NCBI GenBank assembly: GCA_910587305.1
Contig: CAJUKV010000032.1
Span: 1-40,493 of the forward strand
DNA length: 40,493 nt
Direction: 5' to 3'
From: an uncultured Lachnospiraceae bacterium
Lineage (GTDB): Bacteria; Bacillota; Clostridia; Lachnospirales; Lachnospiraceae
A program made the translations under genes and the position numbers. The stretch's first letter is position 1. Each line of letters opens with the position of its first letter. Below are positions 32,697 to 40,493 of the stretch, in pieces. A model generated the notes under the pieces. That model ran no database searches. It was not told the DNA's origin and saw only the letters and a program-made list of their open reading frames with translations.

Positions 32697-35303
32697 TTAG
32701 GATAGCATAACATACGCTTTACTTCCAGCATTTGTTTTTTCTATTTGTATCTGATTTCCAATTTTTTCTCTTAGCTCAGGCACATGAGAGATAATGCCAA
32801 TCAGCCTGTCCTTTTCCACAAGGCTCTGGAGCGTAAGGCACGCCTGCTCTAAGGACTCATTATCCAGACTTCCAAAGCCTTCGTCCACAAATAGCGCCTC
32901 CACCTTAAGCCCCCCGCTTGCGGACTGTACCACATCGCTCATGCCAAGTGCCAGCGCCAGGGACGCCTTGAAGGTTTCCCCTCCGGAAAGGGTTTTGATG
33001 GAGCGGTACTTCCCCGTATAATAATCCATCACTTCTATTTCAAGGTTATCTTTGCTTCTGCCATCACTGATTTGTTCCCCACGCCTAAGCTCATATCTTC
33101 CACTGCTCATAAGACGCAGTCTTATATTGGCGGCTAAGAGAATATCTTCAAAATAGGAGGCCAGCACAAACTGCTCAAACACCAGCCTCTTTTTATTATT
33201 CCCATTTGCGGCGTCATCTAAATCTTTCAAAAGATGATACCGTTCCATCAGCTGCTCAAGCTGCCCCTGCTTTTCTTTCAGAGACGCAATCCCTTTTTTC
33301 ATGCTCCGCAGCTTATTTTCCAGGACAATGTGCCCGTCAAAAAGCGCCTTTCCCTCCTGCCTTGCCTTTAAAAGCTGCCGGGATAAAACTTCCACATCCT
33401 CCGGCTTTGCTTTTCCTGTTTCCTCCTCCAGATGCGCAATCATCTGACAGCATAGATGAACATCCTGCCTGTAACCTTCAATTTCCCTGCGAAGCAGAGA
33501 CATCTCCTTTTCATCTGTGAGAACCCCGCGATAATTTTCTTCCGATGCAAATCCCGCTTTTTTTATTTTTTCCGCAAAATCGCTCATAAGCTTTTCCATA
33601 TTTTCACATGCCGCCAAAAGCTCCTTTTCCCGCTTATCGTAAGTCTCCTTCTTTTCCTGAATCAGGACAAGCCTTTGCTCATACCGCCCTATTTGTTTTT
33701 CAAATTCCTCCCTGCTGTGTCCATCCATGTAAAGGGCTGTAAGATTGCTCCTGTCTTTTCGCTTATCCTCCAAAGAGCCGGCCAGCTTAGCCAGCTCTTT
33801 TATCTGACTCTTTAATTCGGCGGCCTGCGCCAGACAGGCGGCGGTTTCTCCATGTAGCTTTACACGTATCCCCTGCTTTTTCTCATAGTCCTTTTTAAGA
33901 CTTCTCACCTTTTCTTCCGAGGGAAGCGTATCGGCTTTCTTAGCCGGGTGGGGGTGATGGAGGGAACCGCACACCGGACAGGGAATATCCTCTGATAAAT
34001 TTTCCGCCAAAATGCCCGCTATCCCATGTCTGTAAGAACGCTCCGCATTCTCATAAGAAACTTTTGCCGCATCTTCCTGCTGCTCCGCCGCCAGATAGTT
34101 CTTTTGCAGCCTGCCAAGCTCCTTTTCCTTATCGGCATATTTTCTGCTCTCCTGTTCCAGGGCCTTCTTCGCTTCCCGGTAATTTTTCTCATCCTCATAG
34201 GCAAGGGCAATCTCCTGCCGTGCGGCATAAAAGGCCGCCTCCTCGTCTCTTTCCCGCCTAAGTTTGCTTATGTCCTCAAAGGCACTTTCCCTTTCTTTTT
34301 TAAGGGCATGCACATTGCTCTTTGCCGCCTCCGCTTTCATATCCGCCATCCGAAGCCCGGCTGCTTTTTCCCGGAGCTTTAAAAGCGCCTCCTTTTCCTC
34401 CATCTCCCCTTTTCTTTGCAGCAGCCCTTCCTGCCGCTGCCTTTCTTTTTGCAGCTTTACATGGAGACTCTGAATTTTTTCATTCTCCGCCAGCTGTGCG
34501 GAGAGTCTTTGCACCAGCGCTTCGTTTTGATCATAGGCCCCTTTGCTCTCCCGCCACCTTGCCTTAAGTTTTTCCTTTTCCTCTTCCAAAGATGCAATGA
34601 CACCCTCATAAAAATAACTGTCACTGCGCACAAGCGAAGAGCCGTCCCTGATAAGCATTTCTATATCCTCGTCCATCTTATGACGGTATTCCATCACCTT
34701 TTTATAAATGCCTGCGGATTTTGCCTTAAGGGCGGCAGCCATTTTTTCGTATAAATCCGTTCCGAAGATCTCCCGGAAAATTTTTGTCTTTTCAGAAGGA
34801 GGCGCGGACAAAAGCCTTGCAAACTCTCCCTGGGCAATCATGGACAGCTGCTTAAACTGGCGGTAATCCAGCTTTAAAAGCTCCTGAACCTTCCGGGTCA
34901 CTTCGCCGCCCCCTTCAATACTCGCCCCGTCCGGCCCGGTCAGCACAGCCTTTTCCCTTTCTTTGGTAAGAGAAAGTCCATCCCCTCCTCCACGCTTTTT
35001 AGGCCGCAGGTATTCGGGATTCCTGTAGATCAGATAGTCTTTGCCATCATGAGTCATATAAAGCTCTACGTAGGTGGGGGTATCCGCTCCGGCAAAGTCG
35101 CTTCGCACACTGGTTTTTTCCCTGATGCTGCCACTCATATTCCCGTACAGGGCATACGTAATTGCATCAAAAATGGTAGTCTTCCCGGCTCCGGTCTGCC
35201 CCGTAATCAGGAAAAGCCCTCGTTGTTCAAATCCTGTAAAATCAATTTCCTGCTTTTCCCTGTATGGCCCCCAACCGCAAAGGATTAATTTGACTGGCTT
35301 CAT
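32697..35303 (-). CDS. sbcC: Nuclease complex ATPase subunit SbcC (Rad50-like)
   Basis: 868-residue SMC-like ATPase that works with the SbcD nuclease to process DNA hairpins and double-strand ends. Walker A GQTGAGKTTIFDAI is near residue 40; two long coiled-coil arms flank a zinc hook CPVC (C442/C445); the C-terminal lobe has the signature LSGGETFKASLALALGMSDV and Walker B LFVDEGFGSLD. GAGG is 5-6 nt upstream of the ATG at 35303. The sbcD gene usually lies directly upstream, but here the upstream neighbour is a divergent regulator, so SbcD must be elsewhere or missing. Repeat copy F follows the stop. Confidence 0.95.
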   Translation of the reverse strand: MKPVKLILCGWGPYREKQEIDFTGFEQRGLFLITGQTGAGKTTIFDAITYALYGNMSGSIREKTSVRSDFAGADTPTYVELYMTHDGKDYLIYRNPEYLRPKKRGGGDGLSLTKEREKAVLTGPDGASIEGGGEVTRKVQELLKLDYRQFKQLSMIAQGEFARLLSAPPSEKTKIFREIFGTDLYEKMAAALKAKSAGIYKKVMEYRHKMDEDIEMLIRDGSSLVRSDSYFYEGVIASLEEEKEKLKARWRESKGAYDQNEALVQRLSAQLAENEKIQSLHVKLQKERQRQEGLLQRKGEMEEKEALLKLREKAAGLRMADMKAEAAKSNVHALKKERESAFEDISKLRRERDEEAAFYAARQEIALAYEDEKNYREAKKALEQESRKYADKEKELGRLQKNYLAAEQQEDAAKVSYENAERSYRHGIAGILAENLSEDIPCPVCGSLHHPHPAKKADTLPSEEKVRSLKKDYEKKQGIRVKLHGETAACLAQAAELKSQIKELAKLAGSLEDKRKDRSNLTALYMDGHSREEFEKQIGRYEQRLVLIQEKKETYDKREKELLAACENMEKLMSDFAEKIKKAGFASEENYRGVLTDEKEMSLLRREIEGYRQDVHLCCQMIAHLEEETGKAKPEDVEVLSRQLLKARQEGKALFDGHIVLENKLRSMKKGIASLKEKQGQLEQLMERYHLLKDLDDAANGNNKKRLVFEQFVLASYFEDILLAANIRLRLMSSGRYELRRGEQISDGRSKDNLEIEVMDYYTGKYRSIKTLSGGETFKASLALALGMSDVVQSASGGLKVEALFVDEGFGSLDNESLEQACLTLQSLVEKDRLIGIISHVPELREKIGNQIQIEKTNAGSKAYVMLS

Positions 35304-35394
35304 CGTTTTCCTCTTTTCGTTCTTCTGCAAAACTATTACTGGTTCATCGCTGTTTACTCATATTTTTTATATTACCATAATTCATTATCCGGCA

Positions 35395-35565
35395 AAAGAT
35401 AGTTCTGGCAGAATAATCGCTGTTTATGCTGCAAACTCATATACTTTGTTCTCGCGGGCAACAAAGTATTTGACTTCCGGAGAGTTCACGGCAAGCAAAA
35501 TGTATGATGTGGACGCGAAAAAGATTGTGATTGGAGATAAGTTGATGATAAAGGCGGCAATGTAA
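35395..35565 (+). pseudogene. Possible gene remnant between sbcC and the WYL regulator
   Basis: A plus-strand frame ending at 35565 reads IIAVYAANSYTLFSRATKYL, then TSGEFTASKMYDVDAKKIVI and GDKLMIKAAM. The last 50 residues look protein-like and do not overlap another gene, while the frame further upstream is antisense to sbcC. It may be the 3' end of a deleted gene. Family not recognised. Confidence 0.3.
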
Positions 35566-35598
35566 TAGTATGCAGTGCAACTGTGGCAATATTGAAAC

Positions 35599-35627
35599 TT
35601 GTCAAGCTATGCCAGGTTTTTTATGGT
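35599..35627 (+). promoter_or_regulatory. Candidate promoter of the WYL regulator gene
   Basis: TTGTCA (35599-35604), a 17-nt spacer and TATGGT (35622-35627), 23 nt before the start. A GTGGCAATAT motif at 35584-35593 recurs as GTGGCAAGAT downstream of this gene and may be an operator half. Confidence 0.45.
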
Positions 35628-35650
35628 ATTCTAAAATGGGAGGTGAAATA

Positions 35651-36547
35651 ATGTCAGATAGCCGTTTATTCAAAATTTTATATTATCTTTTAGATAAGGG
35701 ACACGCTACGGCTCCTGAATTAGCAGCCGAATTTGAAGTTTCCCCAAGGACAATTTACCGTGACGTGGAAGCATTAAGCGGCGCAGGCATTCCAATCTAC
35801 GCCGAAACGGGAAGAAACGGCGGGATATACTTATTGCAGGATTTTATTCTGGACAGGGCAATTTTATTCGAAAAAGAAAAGCAGGAAGTTTTGACAGCGA
35901 TACAAAGCATATTGGCGACAGGTTATATCGACGGAAAAGAAATCCTGACAAAGTTATCAGCACTTTTCAACGTAAATACAGGAAATTGGCTTGAAGTAGA
36001 TTTTTCGCGGTGGGGAAAATGTGCTTTTGATAATTCAAAATTTGAAATATTAAAAACAGCGGTAATTCAGTGTAAAGAAATAAAGATAGTTTATGTAAAT
36101 AGTAAGAGCAAAAGAAGCACTCGCACCATTCAGCCATTAAAACTAGCTTATAAGTCAAAAGAATGGTATCTGAAAGCGTTTTGCATGAAACAGCAGGATT
36201 TTCGGATATTTAAACTGAACCGCATCTTAAAGTTGGAATTATCAGAGAAAACATTTATACCAAGACCATACCCGGAGCAAAATAATGATTTACAAAAGAT
36301 ATGCTCCCGGATAGTCCTTTTGTTTTCAAAAGAAATGGCATATCGTGTTTATGATGAATTTGACGAAACACAAATTGAATATCAAAGAAATGGTGATTTA
36401 ATTGCCAGTGCCAAAATGCCTGTTGATGCATGGCTTATCGGTTATCTGCTTTCCTTCGGAGCGCAGGTTGAAGTCATTGAACCGGCATATTTGAAAGCTG
36501 TTTTAGCTGCACAGGCAAAAGAAATTTACAATAAAAATAAACCTTGA
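35651..36547 (+). CDS. YafY-type HTH/WYL-domain transcriptional regulator
   Basis: 298-residue regulator with an N-terminal winged helix (RLFKILYYLLDKGHATAPEL, SPRTIYRDVEALSGAGIPIY) and a WYL ligand-binding domain (around residues 135-215: IKIVYVNSKSKR, IQPLKLAYKSKEWYLKAFC), plus a C-terminal WCX-like part. WYL domains are thought to sense small ligands or nucleic acids. GGGAGG lies 6-8 nt before the ATG at 35651. The following GyrI-like, DUF3788-type and VOC genes run in the same direction and may be its regulon. Confidence 0.92.
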   Translation: MSDSRLFKILYYLLDKGHATAPELAAEFEVSPRTIYRDVEALSGAGIPIYAETGRNGGIYLLQDFILDRAILFEKEKQEVLTAIQSILATGYIDGKEILTKLSALFNVNTGNWLEVDFSRWGKCAFDNSKFEILKTAVIQCKEIKIVYVNSKSKRSTRTIQPLKLAYKSKEWYLKAFCMKQQDFRIFKLNRILKLELSEKTFIPRPYPEQNNDLQKICSRIVLLFSKEMAYRVYDEFDETQIEYQRNGDLIASAKMPVDAWLIGYLLSFGAQVEVIEPAYLKAVLAAQAKEIYNKNKP

Positions 36548-36590
36548 CAAACGGTGGCAAGATATATGTGTTATATTAAACAGTATGGCA
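36544..36590 (+). promoter_or_regulatory. Possible regulated promoter before the GyrI-like gene
   Basis: TTGACA (36544-36549) is followed by GTGGCAAGAT and TATATT with an over-long 22-nt spacing, plus a second GGCAAC. Wide spacing together with repeated GGCAA motifs fits an activator-dependent promoter, perhaps read by the WYL protein. The evidence is sequence pattern only. Confidence 0.35.
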
Positions 36591-36663
36591 ACACAGTTAT
36601 ACATAAGCTTTAAACACACAATGGCATTACACACAGCGGGAAATTGAGATTAGGGGAATCACA

Positions 36664-37119
36664 ATGCAAAGTATCAGAATTTATGAAATGCCAGCCTGTA
36701 AAATGGTTTCGTCCGGAACAGGTATGTTTGGCGAGGGGAAATTTAATCTGTTTGACGAATGGTTATCTTCACAAAAAAGAGGACTGTTTCCAAAAGATTT
36801 TCTGTTTTGGGCAGGGGAAGGTTTTGTCTGGCTCTATATGTATGAAGATGGAATGAGTGTTCCAAACGAATTTGAAATAACAGACTTCCAAGGCGGTCTT
36901 TTTGCTGTGGCAACCGACATAGACCGGAAAACAGACAAGGAGCTTATGGACACAGAGATAGACAGATTTCTAAGTGAAAACGGATTTGAGCGTGACACAT
37001 CACGTTCGGAATTAGGAAATATCATTACGTCGCCGCTTGCGAAGGAAATAATGGGATATGAACAGATGGACTATTATATCCCAATAAAAGCAAAGTCAGA
37101 TACCCCCACAGCAAACTGA
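36664..37119 (+). CDS. GyrI-like / effector-binding domain protein
   Basis: 151-residue protein of the GyrI-like (SOUL/AraC effector-binding) class: the N-terminus IRIYEMPACKMVSSG, a central EFEITDFQGGLFAVA strand region and the C-terminal MDYYIPIKAK typical of the family. These proteins bind hydrophobic or cationic small molecules, and some hydrolyse them. GGGG is upstream of the ATG at 36664. It follows the WYL regulator by about 115 nt and probably responds to the same signal; the ligand is unknown. Confidence 0.82.
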   Translation: MQSIRIYEMPACKMVSSGTGMFGEGKFNLFDEWLSSQKRGLFPKDFLFWAGEGFVWLYMYEDGMSVPNEFEITDFQGGLFAVATDIDRKTDKELMDTEIDRFLSENGFERDTSRSELGNIITSPLAKEIMGYEQMDYYIPIKAKSDTPTAN

Positions 37120-37255
37120 CGGGGCAACAAACTTGCAACGCAGCAAAGCGCAACACATCTTCGATGTGTGAGGTATTTGGCCCGTTGCTCGCGGAAATAA
37201 ATCCCGGTTTCGCGGCAGGGTAAAAACAAGTGCAGCCGGCATTTGGAGGATGGTT

Positions 37256-37666
37256 ATGTACGAGAGAATGCTCAATAGGCAGATTGTTCCAACAGTAGAG
37301 GAAATGACAACGTATTGCTTAGAAAATGCAGAACGCTTTTCTATGATAAATGATTGGCTAACTGCTACGTTTCATACGGAGCAGAAAGTGGTTTTCCCCT
37401 ATGGCAATAAATACGGTTGGGGAATCGGACATTATATAAAGAAAAAGCTTATATGTAATATCTTTGCCGAAGCCGGTGCATTTACAGTTATGGTGAGATT
37501 AACAGATATGCAATATGAAACGGTTTATGGGAAACTGAAAAAATACACCCAGGAACACATTGACAATAAATATCCTTGCGGCGATGGCGGCTGGATACAT
37601 TATCGGGTAATCTGCCAGGAACATTATGAAGATATTAAGAAGCTGTTAGAGGTAAAATGTTCGTGA
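37256..37666 (+). CDS. DUF3788-type small protein
   Basis: 136-residue cytoplasmic protein with WLTATFHTEQKVVFPYGNKY, GWGIGHYIKKKLICNIFAE and a C-terminal YRVICQEHYEDIKKLL region. This matches the DUF3788 family, common beside WYL and GyrI-like genes in Clostridia (from memory). No catalytic motif is evident. The ATG at 37256 is chosen because GGAGG lies 6 nt upstream; the one at 37250 is too close to it. Function unknown. Confidence 0.75.
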   Translation: MYERMLNRQIVPTVEEMTTYCLENAERFSMINDWLTATFHTEQKVVFPYGNKYGWGIGHYIKKKLICNIFAEAGAFTVMVRLTDMQYETVYGKLKKYTQEHIDNKYPCGDGGWIHYRVICQEHYEDIKKLLEVKCS

Positions 37667-37741
37667 CAATTTTTCTTGTAAAATTCCATTTTCAGGATAG
37701 AAAAAGTGGAAGCTGAAAAAAAAATCAAGGGGGCTTTATTT

Positions 37742-38152
37742 ATGAGATTGGACGGATGTGGGTTGTTTGTCAAAGATATGGGAGCAATGATTCGGTTTTA
37801 TCGGGACGTGCTTGGCTTTGAAATTAAGGAGGATGAGGATACTGATATTGTTTATCTGTTGAAAGATGGGACATTATTCTTTTTATACAGAAGAAAGGAT
37901 TTTGAAAAATTAACGGACAAAAAATATGAATATCTCAAAGGAGTAAATGGTCATTTCGAAATGGCTTTGTATGTAGATACTTACAAGGAAGTGGATGTGC
38001 AGTATCTGAACGCTATTGCCCACGGAGCCACATCTTTGTTAGAGCCAACAACCGAACCGTGGGGACAGCGTACATGCTTTATTGCTGACCCGGAGGGAAA
38101 TATCATTGAGATAGGTTCTTGGAACAAACCCTATGAGGAGAAAGATTTGTAA
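37742..38152 (+). CDS. VOC (glyoxalase/bleomycin-resistance) superfamily protein
   Basis: 136-residue protein with one vicinal-oxygen-chelate module: GLFVKDMGAMIRFYRDVLGF at the start and TCFIADPEGNIIEIGSW at the end. H and E ligand candidates are in GHFEMALYV and NIIEIG. Family members include metal enzymes and antibiotic-binding proteins, and the substrate here is unknown. GGGGG upstream supports the ATG at 37742. Its last 50 nt overlap the convergent HepT gene on the other strand. Confidence 0.87.
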   Translation: MRLDGCGLFVKDMGAMIRFYRDVLGFEIKEDEDTDIVYLLKDGTLFFLYRRKDFEKLTDKKYEYLKGVNGHFEMALYVDTYKEVDVQYLNAIAHGATSLLEPTTEPWGQRTCFIADPEGNIIEIGSWNKPYEEKDL

Positions 38153-38498
38153 ACTTGACAACTTCTTGCTTGCAGAGTTGCTCTGTTTTTAATTCCGGAA
38201 GATCTTGCTGTATAGTATCCCATGCTGACTGACAATCCAGATTTGAATACTGATGTGCAAAAATATCCCTGATTCCACACCATTCTTTCCACGGAACAAC
38301 TTTTTCCTGCATTCTCAATTCCTCTGATATTACTTTGCATAACTCCCCTATCTGCAAAATACACATACAGCAGGCATTTTGAAAAACCGAATTACCTAAG
38401 AAGTTGTTGTAATCATTGTCAAACATATCACATGCTTCATCCAGCTGCTCACAATAGTCCAAAATCTTTTTGAGGATAATTGCATCTTTATTCTTCAT
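38103..38498 (-). CDS. hepT: HepT-like HEPN ribonuclease toxin
   Basis: 131-residue HEPN-domain protein of the HepT/DUF86 group. The catalytic RX4HXY motif is complete (R77, H82, Y84 in RDIFAHQY). In characterised systems HepT cleaves RNA and is silenced when MntA adds AMP residues to that tyrosine. The start at 38498 overlaps the end of the MntA gene by 11 nt, the usual linked layout. The C-terminal ~20 residues (EVVKFTNLSPHRVCSKNLSQ) are antisense to the VOC gene and may be a frame extension beyond the usual HepT end. Toxin activity is inferred from motif and pairing. Confidence 0.86.
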   Translation of the reverse strand: MKNKDAIILKKILDYCEQLDEACDMFDNDYNNFLGNSVFQNACCMCILQIGELCKVISEELRMQEKVVPWKEWCGIRDIFAHQYSNLDCQSAWDTIQQDLPELKTEQLCKQEVVKFTNLSPHRVCSKNLSQ

Positions 38499-38778
38499 AC
38501 AATAATATCTCCGTTCCGGCTATTTCTTTCTTAAAGTCATCCTCAATGCCAGCCGTGGTGACCAAATCAACCGAGAGATTCAGCGCCTCCTGAACCATCT
38601 GACGCATCCCAGAAAGTTTAAGCAAAGACATCGGCTTACCTTTTTCCACAAGTAAATCTACATCGCTTTTCTCATTTGCCGTGCCTTTTGCATAGGAACC
38701 AAACAAATATAATCTCTTTACCCCATAGGAATAGGCGATAGGAATAACTATTTTTTTTATTTCATTAATATCAAGCAT
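38488..38778 (-). CDS. mntA: MntA-like minimal nucleotidyltransferase antitoxin
   Basis: 96-residue nucleotidyltransferase with the GSX10DXD signature intact (GSYAKGTANEKSDVDLL, residues ~27-43). In MntA/HepT systems this enzyme adds AMP to the HEPN partner and blocks its RNase activity. GGAGG lies 9 nt before the ATG at 38778. It precedes and overlaps the HepT gene, forming a two-gene toxin-antitoxin unit. The gene symbol follows the family convention. Confidence 0.88.
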   Translation of the reverse strand: MLDINEIKKIVIPIAYSYGVKRLYLFGSYAKGTANEKSDVDLLVEKGKPMSLLKLSGMRQMVQEALNLSVDLVTTAGIEDDFKKEIAGTEILLYEE

Positions 38779-38811
38779 ACCAAATCACCTCCATGACCTA
38801 ATGTGGAAGGA

Positions 38812-38884
38812 ATAAAAATAACGGGGAAATTCCCCGCCGCCCGGTGGACCAAGGTCTTTCGACCAGCCCAATCAGTGCTCTGCC
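38812..38884 (-). other. Structured element ending in a terminator-like hairpin
   Basis: On the minus strand, AGTGGCAGAGCACT is followed by GGTCGAAAGACC (a perfect tetraloop hairpin), GGTCCACC and a terminator-like stem CGGGGAATTTCCCCG followed by TTATTTTT. It lies in the 38779-39035 spacer. It may be the 3' end of a small RNA or a terminator for the surface protein transcript. No RNA family recognised. Confidence 0.45.
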
Positions 38885-39035
38885 ACTGGTTTATTTATAT
38901 ATCAATATTAACGGAAATATACTTTACTGTCAATGATGTTTATAAAAATATTCCCTTAATTTACCGCCAAATATCCTTCCGGCACCATTTAAATGTGCCG
39001 GACGCACCTGATATATTTGCTCTGTTCCTGATTCC

Positions 39036-39251
39036 TTACGGAGAGTAGCGGTTTCCCATCTTCCTGAACGTGCCGGTCATTCCCCCCACAAGGCTCCACT
39101 GGCGCTGCATATAGGATTTCAGCTTTTCCATGCTTTGCCAGTATGTCTCCCCTTTTCTTTTATCGCCCGGGGCATGGGATTCTCCCCATGCCCTTCTTTC
39201 CATCTCCACAGCATACGACGGCCCCTTCCGGTCACTGTCTGCCGTTTTCAT
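39036..39251 (-). CDS. Possible small coupled ORF after the surface protein
   Basis: 71-codon frame whose ATG (39251) lies inside the last codons of the surface protein gene, with GGGAAAG before it. The peptide is basic, and GETYWQSMEKLKSYMQRQWS looks helical. Third codon positions favour G/C as in the neighbour. No family recognised; it could be spurious. Confidence 0.35.
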   Translation of the reverse strand: MKTADSDRKGPSYAVEMERRAWGESHAPGDKRKGETYWQSMEKLKSYMQRQWSLVGGMTGTFRKMGNRYSP

Positions 39252-40493
39252 CTTTCCCTTTCTTCTTTACTGCCACGAACACTCCCGCGCCAATGGCGGC
39301 TGCCAGCAGGAGGATCACGACCATCCACCATACCCCGCCTGTCTGCCCGGGTCTTCTCTGTATGCCGCCACTGCCCTGCTCCGTTCCGCTCCCGTCTGCC
39401 TGTTCGGTATTTTCCGGCTGTGCAGGCTCTGCGCCGCCGCTTTTTTCTTCCGCATCCCCTCCTATCGCAATCACATAATCCGATGCGTGGGTAAAGGCAA
39501 GGGATGCCGTGCCGTCCTGTGCAATCCGGTCTTTGCAGACAAATTCCAGTTCTCCGGTACTTTCGTTGTAATAATACAGGCTTGCGGTAAGCCCAGCGTT
39601 TTCCCTTCCCAAATTCATGGAAAGCACTGCCGTAAGGCCGAATTCCCCTTCGTAGGCAAGGCTTATCCGGATGCTGTAGCTCTCTCCGGTAACATTGTTC
39701 ACGATGTCCACCGGCACGGTGTTTATGCCTGTTTTTACGGAAAAGTCAATGTCGCCTGCCTTGTCGGAAGTAATGCTCTTTCCGTCCACGCTCCAGAGGA
39801 TGCCGCCGCCCATGTCAAATGTGATGGTAATGTCCTTTCCCTTAATGCTGTCAAAAATATCTCCCGGAACCACTGTAGAGCCGTTCATATCCACGTTGAT
39901 AACGCTGCCTTCCTGCGCCTTTTCTTCCTCGGCACGGATGACGTCCCAGCCGATCTTGCCGCCCTCGCCCTTGATAAAAGGCTGCTTCGTCCCCTGTGCG
40001 GACGTTCCTGCGCCGCTGCTCCGGTTGCTTCCCGGCCTTACCGCATTTCCATTCCCTGAATTTGCCGGCGCGGTTCCGTTCCCCGGAGCAATATCTGTAC
40101 CGGCAGATGGATTCACGGGTATCTGCGGCGCGGTGCTTCCATTGCCCGGATTGGCGCTGTCACTGCCGCTGTCCTGTCCGCCGTTATTCCTGTTACCGGG
40201 TTCTGTGCCGCCATTTTCTCCGGTGGTTCCGTTATGTTCATTACCTCCGGAATTTCCTCCGGCGGCGCTGTTCTTCGTATAGGCCGCCGTTGCAACAGCG
40301 CTGTCCTTAAGCCCCTCTTTTACTGCAGCGGCCTTTACCGTCGCCGGGGCTGTAACCGTGAAAGCTCCCGTATAGCGTATGGAGCCGCGCCCCGGCATGC
40401 TTCCGTCCGTGGTGTAGTAAATCTCCGCATCCGGCGATGCACAGGTAATGGTCACGCTGACGTTCCCCGTATAGCTTCCCCCTGCCGGGGAGA
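39232..40493 (-). CDS. Cell-surface protein with chitobiase-like C-terminal domain, truncated by the window edge
   Basis: The frame is open to the right edge, so the N-terminus is missing; the GTG at 40455 is an internal codon. The visible part (about 420 residues) starts with SPDAEIYYTTDGSMPGRGS, a CHB_HEX_C_1 (chitobiase C-terminal) module, then a ~90-residue Gly/Asn/Ser/Pro-rich linker. A beta-rich domain of unknown type follows (around ITFDMGGGILWSVDGKSI and NNVTGESYSIRIS). A single TM segment WWMVVILLLAAAIGAGVFVA and a KKKGK tail end it, so it is membrane-anchored with the bulk outside; there is no LPXTG. The DNA is GC-richer than its neighbours. Role in adhesion or glycan binding is inference. 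Confidence 0.85.
   Translation of the reverse strand, partial: SPAGGSYTGNVSVTITCASPDAEIYYTTDGSMPGRGSIRYTGAFTVTAPATVKAAAVKEGLKDSAVATAAYTKNSAAGGNSGGNEHNGTTGENGGTEPGNRNNGGQDSGSDSANPGNGSTAPQIPVNPSAGTDIAPGNGTAPANSGNGNAVRPGSNRSSGAGTSAQGTKQPFIKGEGGKIGWDVIRAEEEKAQEGSVINVDMNGSTVVPGDIFDSIKGKDITITFDMGGGILWSVDGKSITSDKAGDIDFSVKTGINTVPVDIVNNVTGESYSIRISLAYEGEFGLTAVLSMNLGRENAGLTASLYYYNESTGELEFVCKDRIAQDGTASLAFTHASDYVIAIGGDAEEKSGGAEPAQPENTEQADGSGTEQGSGGIQRRPGQTGGVWWMVVILLLAAAIGAGVFVAVKKKGKDENGRQ

Noticed and set aside
38820..38890. tRNA gene
   Set aside because: The GGTCGAAAGACC hairpin and neighbours do not form a cloverleaf, and no T-loop GTTCRANNC or acceptor pairing is present.
39130..40059. 309-codon plus-strand ORF and other long frames opposite the surface protein
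   Set aside because: It is antisense to a clear surface protein (chitobiase-like module, linker, TM anchor) in GC-rich DNA that has few stops; the translation is Pro/Cys/Arg-rich with no domain.

Overview
The window looks like a chromosomal segment of an anaerobic Firmicute of the class Clostridia, most likely a gut Lachnospiraceae. Supporting signs are strong GGAGG-type ribosome binding sites, sigma-A promoters with 17-nt spacers, a CIRCE-controlled htpG, an FMN-riboswitch-controlled RibU transporter, a BlaI/M56 sensor pair, WYL and XRE regulators, and lipoproteins of Gram-positive type. The genus assignment is inference. I see no rRNA, tRNA, CRISPR array or intact transposase.

Layout. 1-3.1 kb: rarA and a YcxB-like membrane protein, then a divergent Cu/Zn superoxide dismutase. 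3.7-6.5 kb: a BlaI-type repressor and an M56 sensor peptidase whose C-terminus carries Asp-box motifs. 6.6-12.5 kb: repeat-rich accessory DNA with a DUF4325 fragment, a 1017-residue M16 metallopeptidase lipoprotein and a GNAT acetyltransferase, flanked by two nearly identical inverted copies of a structured repeat. 12.5-15.8 kb: two convergent glycosidases (GH4 and a DUF5060-type) separated by two large palindromes. 16.0-21.5 kb: a minus-strand cluster hypB, a 928-residue Fe-S/FAD reductase, hypA and a polytopic membrane protein, with structured repeats in the cistron gaps and no hydrogenase in view. 21.6-24.8 kb: ribU with its riboswitch, a HicB-like protein without HicA, an EamA transporter and two small uncharacterised genes. 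25-26.5 kb: an autoregulated-looking membrane protein/XRE pair and a methyltransferase. 26.7-29.1 kb: htpG with a ~113-residue acidic insertion. 29.2-35.3 kb: a Uma2-type protein, a PrsA-like foldase, a COG2509-type FAD dehydrogenase and sbcC without adjacent sbcD. 35.6-38.8 kb: a WYL regulator, a GyrI-like protein, a DUF3788-type protein, a VOC protein and a MntA/HepT toxin-antitoxin pair. 38.8-40.5 kb: a surface protein that runs off the right edge.

The most interesting signal is a family of ~150-bp intergenic repeats (6923-7071, 12334-12482, 17478-17627, 17632-17742, 20642-20782, ~32520-32696, plus a scrap near 24844). Each full copy folds into three successive hairpins, stem positions change in a compensatory way between copies, and every copy lies in the same orientation relative to the gene that follows it. 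This suggests an RNA-level element. A second, 68-bp repeat (6780-6847 and 26552-26619) carries a Shine-Dalgarno plus short ORF in both copies. These repeats, the hyp cluster around the large reductase and the acidic HtpG insertion are the parts most worth following up.
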